DNA of 7,221 nucleotides from positions 1 to 7,221 of the forward strand of contig SIBT01000022.1 in assembly GCA_009695015.1 (NCBI GenBank). Direction: 5' to 3'. The notes under the pieces are model-generated. The model was not told the DNA's origin. It ran no database searches and saw nothing but the letters and a program-made list of their open reading frames with translations. This document shows positions 5,148-7,221 of this stretch, piece by piece (position 1 is the stretch's first letter; each line of letters begins with the position of its first letter). Origin of the DNA: Candidatus Nomurabacteria bacterium. Its GTDB lineage: Bacteria > Patescibacteriota > Minisyncoccia > Phycocordibacterales > UBA9973. The translations under genes and the position numbers were made by a program.

Positions 5148-5540
5148 ATGGCTCTGCTCTATATACTTTTAATAATCATCGCAATAGGGGTTTTATTGAT
5201 GAGCGAAGAAGGAAAGGGTCTCTTAAGTGTTTTAACTATACTGGCTCTTATTGTTGGCGGCGGCTATGTTTTGTTTTGGATAGCAATGCTCGCAATAGCA
5301 TTCTTTATAAATAAAGAGATTAGTGAACCCATTTTAGAAGTTGGCGGTTTTGTTGCTTTCGGTCTTTTTGCAATCTTTTGCTTGACGCATCTTTGGAAAA
5401 TAAGGAAACAAATACCAAGTAAAGTTAAAAATAGGTTTTTAGAAAGTTGGAAAAATCAGAGAACTGCTACAATTGTTGGAATCGTCGCTTTTGTCGTATT
5501 GGTTGTTTCTATCATTGTTATTATTCTTAACTGGCAATAA
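5148..5540 (+). CDS. 130-aa multi-pass integral membrane protein
   Basis: Seen: hydrophobic segments at about residues 3-18, 24-53 (long, with a GGGY break near 37-40, one or two passes), 62-82 and 107-128, separated by short charged loops. The main basic loop (84-106, HLWKIRKQIPSKVKNRF...) predicts a cytoplasmic side. There are no recognisable catalytic motifs; the Gly-rich second segment and the IFCLTHLWK stretch do not identify a family for me. It lies between the single-pass protein and the secreted protein, with intergenic gaps of 11 and 4 bp, so the three are very likely co-transcribed and may act together at the cell envelope. Start at 5148 gives a hydrophobic N-terminus at once; no Shine-Dalgarno before it. 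Confidence 0.75.
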   Translation: MALLYILLIIIAIGVLLMSEEGKGLLSVLTILALIVGGGYVLFWIAMLAIAFFINKEISEPILEVGGFVAFGLFAIFCLTHLWKIRKQIPSKVKNRFLESWKNQRTATIVGIVAFVVLVVSIIVIILNWQ

Positions 5541-5544
5541 ATTT

Positions 5545-6579
5545 ATGAAGAAGTATTATAAATTTTTTATCATTTTGTTAGTTGCTTCTTTTATTGTTCC
5601 TCAAGTAGCTTTTGCATCTTGGTGGAACCCTTTTACCTGGAATATCTTTAGCATATTTAGGAAACCACAAACAACAGTTCAAACAACAGTAACGACAAAT
5701 CCATCGGTTTCCGTAGAGGTGGATATTTTATCCTGCAATGGTTCAAAATATAACAAGTGTCCAGTTGGGCAAGTTTTTGTATGTCCTACTGATGGGCAAG
5801 ATGCCTTTTGCGATAAGGATAAATCAAAGGAAGTTAAGAATCCAAAAACAAAAGAGCAAGTAATCTCAACTCCTACTGTTAAAATAACAAAACCAACACA
5901 AATAACACAGAAAGAAGAAATTAAAGCAGAGAATTTTAATTTTTTAGTTGTTCAATTAAATGAATCCCTTACATTGTCTTTTGAAAACCACTTGAAAATT
6001 GATATTGAATTTAGAGAGATACTTCAATCAAGACGGCAAAGAAGTCTTCAGCTTCAAACTGAATTTCAAGGATATGTTGTTGAATCTGTGCCTAAAGGTG
6101 TAAATATTCCAAATGATATGTATAGAGGAATAGTGGCAATGTATGGAAATGACGCAGAACTGACAAGAATATATATTTCTATGGAAGATACTTTAATTAA
6201 AGCTTCAAACGAAGTAATATCTAAATTAAGAAATTTTAAAGTTATAGAATCAACCACATTCTACAGTAGAGAACAGGCTATTATAAAAATGAAAGAGGTG
6301 ATGGGGGTATACGATACATTGGATTTACTTGCCCAAAAAACACGAGAAAACTATGATAAATATCTGGCAAATTCCGAAAAAACTGATACCTTAATTGCAC
6401 AGGCAGTAGCTGCTCTTAAAAAAAATGCAGATGAGTATGCTTACCAAGTTTCTTTACCAAAAGAAATATATCAACCAATTCAATATATAACTCTACCTCA
6501 AATACAACTCCCAAAAACAACCTATTGCCACATTAGCTACACGGGTGTTCACGGAAACTACGACGTTACTTGTAATTAA
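5545..6579 (+). CDS. 344-aa secreted protein with signal peptide, WWNPFTW motif and Cys-rich and helical domains
   Basis: Start chosen at ATG 5545, four bases after the previous stop, because MKKYYKFFIILLVASFIVPQ is a classic signal peptide with likely cleavage after Ala24 (AFA|SWW). The mature protein begins SWWNPFTWNIFSIFRKP, a Trp-rich motif I associate with secreted CPR proteins. Next come a Thr/Val-rich linker (41-57), a four-cysteine knot-like segment (Cys64, 72, 80, 89 in SCNGSKYNKCPVG...CPTDG...FCDKDK) and a Lys/Thr-rich linker to about 127. A long helical region (about 130-300) with repeated charged heptad-like stretches follows. The tail is rich in Pro and Gln (SLPKEIYQPIQYITLPQIQLPK) and ends YCHISYTGVHGNYDVTCN with Cys328 and Cys343 in position to pair. 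No enzyme motif seen; a structural or adhesive surface role is inference. The operon ends just after it. Confidence 0.8.
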   Translation: MKKYYKFFIILLVASFIVPQVAFASWWNPFTWNIFSIFRKPQTTVQTTVTTNPSVSVEVDILSCNGSKYNKCPVGQVFVCPTDGQDAFCDKDKSKEVKNPKTKEQVISTPTVKITKPTQITQKEEIKAENFNFLVVQLNESLTLSFENHLKIDIEFREILQSRRQRSLQLQTEFQGYVVESVPKGVNIPNDMYRGIVAMYGNDAELTRIYISMEDTLIKASNEVISKLRNFKVIESTTFYSREQAIIKMKEVMGVYDTLDLLAQKTRENYDKYLANSEKTDTLIAQAVAALKKNADEYAYQVSLPKEIYQPIQYITLPQIQLPKTTYCHISYTGVHGNYDVTCN

Positions 6580-6584
6580 CTATA

Positions 6585-6616
6585 AAAGTTCTCAATCTGA
6601 GAGAGCTTTTTAATTT
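6585..6616 (+). terminator. Intrinsic terminator of the envelope operon
   Basis: AAAGTTCTC (6585-6593) pairs with GAGAGCTTT (6601-6609) through nine pairs including one G-U, with a 7-nt loop and a following TTAATTT tract. It starts six bases after the stop codon of the secreted protein. Confidence 0.75.
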
Positions 6617-6630
6617 AAAGAAGAAGTTTG

Positions 6631-6658
6631 TTGATGTTTTATATTTTCGTGCTACTAT
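6631..6658 (+). promoter_or_regulatory. Predicted extended -10 promoter for the 115-aa membrane protein
   Basis: -35 TTGATG (6631-6636), 16-bp spacer, -10 TACTAT (6653-6658) preceded by TGC, which makes an extended -10 (TGn). The start point would be near 6665, giving a 5' UTR of about 75 nt that consists almost wholly of the repeat copy at 6660-6733. The preceding terminator shows that this is a new transcription unit. Confidence 0.55.
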
Positions 6659-6734
6659 TCACATAGACTTGGAACTTGCTCCACTCGTGCAATTCTTCTA
6701 TTAAGCGGTTCCAATCGGGTAGCGAGTGGGGCAC
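6639..6734 (-). CDS. Possible 31-aa antisense mini-ORF or truncated gene remnant within repeat copy 1
   Basis: Minus-strand frame from GTG (6734-6732) to TAA (6641-6639). It reads VPHSLPDWNRLIEELHEW and then a short tail with YVN. The frame is closed upstream by a TAA at 6755-6753, so no longer gene exists here. It is listed because the second repeat copy at the right edge encodes PHSLRDWSQLVEELRKW...YVN in the same frame, with conservative changes (Ile/Val, His/Arg) and both Trp kept. That is what coding selection would look like. It may be a genuine micropeptide, or the leftover 3' end of a gene whose full copy lies beyond the window. It overlaps the predicted leader of the plus-strand gene. 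Confidence 0.3.
   Translation of the reverse strand: MPHSLPDWNRLIEELHEWSKFQVYVNSSTKI
6660..6733. repeat. Direct repeat copy 1 (upstream of the 115-aa membrane protein gene)
   Basis: Aligns with 7148-7221 in the same orientation. The last 44 bp match at about 34 positions, with the final 15 bases (TAGCGAGTGGGGCA and the base before) identical; the outer part matches weakly around CATA and AACT. In RNA from the plus strand, TTGGAAC (6669-6675) can pair with GTTCCAA (6708-6714), and TGCTCCACTCG (6677-6687) with CGAGTGGGGCA (6723-6733, one G-U). The two helices cross, forming a possible H-type pseudoknot that ends seven bases before the ATG at 6741. The same DNA read on the minus strand encodes the mini-ORF above. 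Confidence 0.7.
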
Positions 6735-6740
6735 AAAAAT

Positions 6741-7088
6741 ATGAAAAAATCCTTACTAATAACACTAATAGCAATTATTGGAATATTTGCTCTGGGAGTT
6801 GGTTGGATTATATTACAAAAAGGTCACTCAAGCGTGTACATTACTGTGAATAATACTTCAGATGAAAACATTGAAGAAATTAAGAAACAATTTGCAATTG
6901 CAACTGATAATAGGTTGCAATTAACCTGCGAAAGTTCTAATGGAATTTATAAGTGCAGTGGAAGATATGAGGCCGATAATCTCATTCAACTAAATCACTA
7001 TCAAAATAATTTATTTGGAATAGAAGAGAAGAATAAGAATATAGATTTTGAAAGTTTTGCAGGAGATTCATTTTTTGCAATTGATTAA
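6741..7088 (+). CDS. 115-aa single-pass membrane protein with small extracytoplasmic domain
   Basis: Start at ATG 6741 (MKKSLLITLIAIIG); an in-frame GTG at 6726 would add five residues and lies within the repeat, so I reject it. Two Lys are followed by a hydrophobic helix (about 4-25), then a soluble domain: a strand SSVYITVNNTS, a helix DENIEEIKKQFAIATDN, then LQLTCESSNGIYKCSGR with Cys63 and Cys72 placed like a beta-hairpin disulfide, and an Asn/Glu-rich C-terminus. The topology predicts the domain outside the membrane. It could also be an uncleaved signal anchor or a pilin-like short protein, but there is no type IV prepilin cleavage motif. Monocistronic: a terminator lies before its promoter, and no clear terminator follows within 7089-7140. 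Function unknown. Confidence 0.7.
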   Translation: MKKSLLITLIAIIGIFALGVGWIILQKGHSSVYITVNNTSDENIEEIKKQFAIATDNRLQLTCESSNGIYKCSGRYEADNLIQLNHYQNNLFGIEEKNKNIDFESFAGDSFFAID

Positions 7089-7141
7089 AATCACGTATAT
7101 CTAACTCTTTTGACTGTTCAAGGAGACAATCTTTTAGTATT

Positions 7142-7221
7142 TTAGTTTACATAAGTACTCAACTCTTCCCATTTTCTTAATTCCTCAACCAACTGGCTCC
7201 AATCGCGTAGCGAGTGGGGCA
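7142..7221 (-). CDS. Possible C-terminal end of a gene or mini-ORF within repeat copy 2, cut by the window edge
   Basis: Minus-strand frame open from the right edge to TAA (7144-7142). The visible residues PHSLRDWSQLVEELRKW, then EELSTYVN, match the mini-ORF of repeat copy 1. Whether this is a 25-30-aa micropeptide starting at ?TG (7222-7220) or the 3' end of a larger gene to the right cannot be seen. If it is a larger gene, copy 1 is a truncated duplicate of its tail. Confidence 0.35.
   Translation of the reverse strand, partial: PHSLRDWSQLVEELRKWEELSTYVN
7148..7221. repeat. Direct repeat copy 2 at the right window edge
   Basis: Diverged second copy of 6660-6733. The 3' end CCAATCG.GTAGCGAGTGGGGCA is nearly identical and continues to the last base, so the true boundary is unknown. 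The pseudoknot helix TTGGAAC/GTTCCAA of copy 1 is not preserved here. The other helix is partly kept by wobble pairs (7167-7174 with 7212-7219, eight contiguous pairs, three of them G-U). A weak plus-strand promoter may precede it (TTGACT 7110-7115, 19-bp spacer, TAGTAT 7135-7140). Apart from this, 7089-7147 holds no feature I can support. Confidence 0.65.

Noticed and set aside
6705..6733. GGTTCCAATC, similar to a tRNA T-arm, in the repeat
   Set aside because: The flanking bases do not form a T-stem or acceptor stem, and no D or anticodon arm is present.

Overview
This AT-rich window looks like part of a small integrative element in a bacterium of the Patescibacteria (Candidate Phyla Radiation) type, perhaps a Parcubacteria-like lineage. 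The grounds are indirect. There are many tiny tightly packed hypothetical genes and a DUF5659-type protein. One secreted protein has a WWNPFTW motif after its signal peptide, and several envelope proteins are small, with one membrane helix and a few cysteines. Almost no start codon has a recognisable Shine-Dalgarno sequence. The taxon call is inference; no rRNA or ribosomal protein gene is present.

Positions 1-4531 are entirely on the minus strand and read as the mobile-element side. In transcription order they hold: a 359-aa unknown protein with its own promoter and terminator; a DUF5659 protein; a 52-aa protein; a 477-aa P-loop ATPase resembling DUF3631/phage replication helicases; a 122-aa protein with a CCCH putative zinc site; three micro-genes of about 49-75 aa that share an N-terminal MITRxxIKRL-like module; and the N-terminus of a large serine recombinase that runs off the left edge. 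The recombinase has its own predicted promoter and a roughly 130-nt leader full of inverted repeats, which could be a regulatory leader or the attachment site. Together these fit integration (recombinase), replication (ATPase) and small accessory or regulatory proteins.

The orientation switches in the 4532-4812 intergenic region, which contains divergent promoters and a GC-rich block of about 140 nt (4660-4800) with three successive hairpins. To the right, an apparent operon on the plus strand (4813-6579) encodes a single-pass membrane protein with five cysteines, a multi-pass membrane protein and a 344-aa secreted protein, and ends at a good intrinsic terminator. A separate single-pass membrane protein follows at 6741-7088.

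That last gene is preceded, and followed at the window edge, by two diverged copies of a roughly 75-bp repeat. Read on the minus strand, both copies encode similar short peptides with conserved Trp and Tyr residues. Read on the plus strand, the first copy can form two crossing helices (a pseudoknot) in the predicted leader of the membrane-protein gene. The most unusual signals here are this repeat, the GC-rich hairpin block, the shared N-terminal module of the micro-genes and the palindromic recombinase leader. I did not find a CRISPR array, tRNA, rRNA or recognisable defence system.
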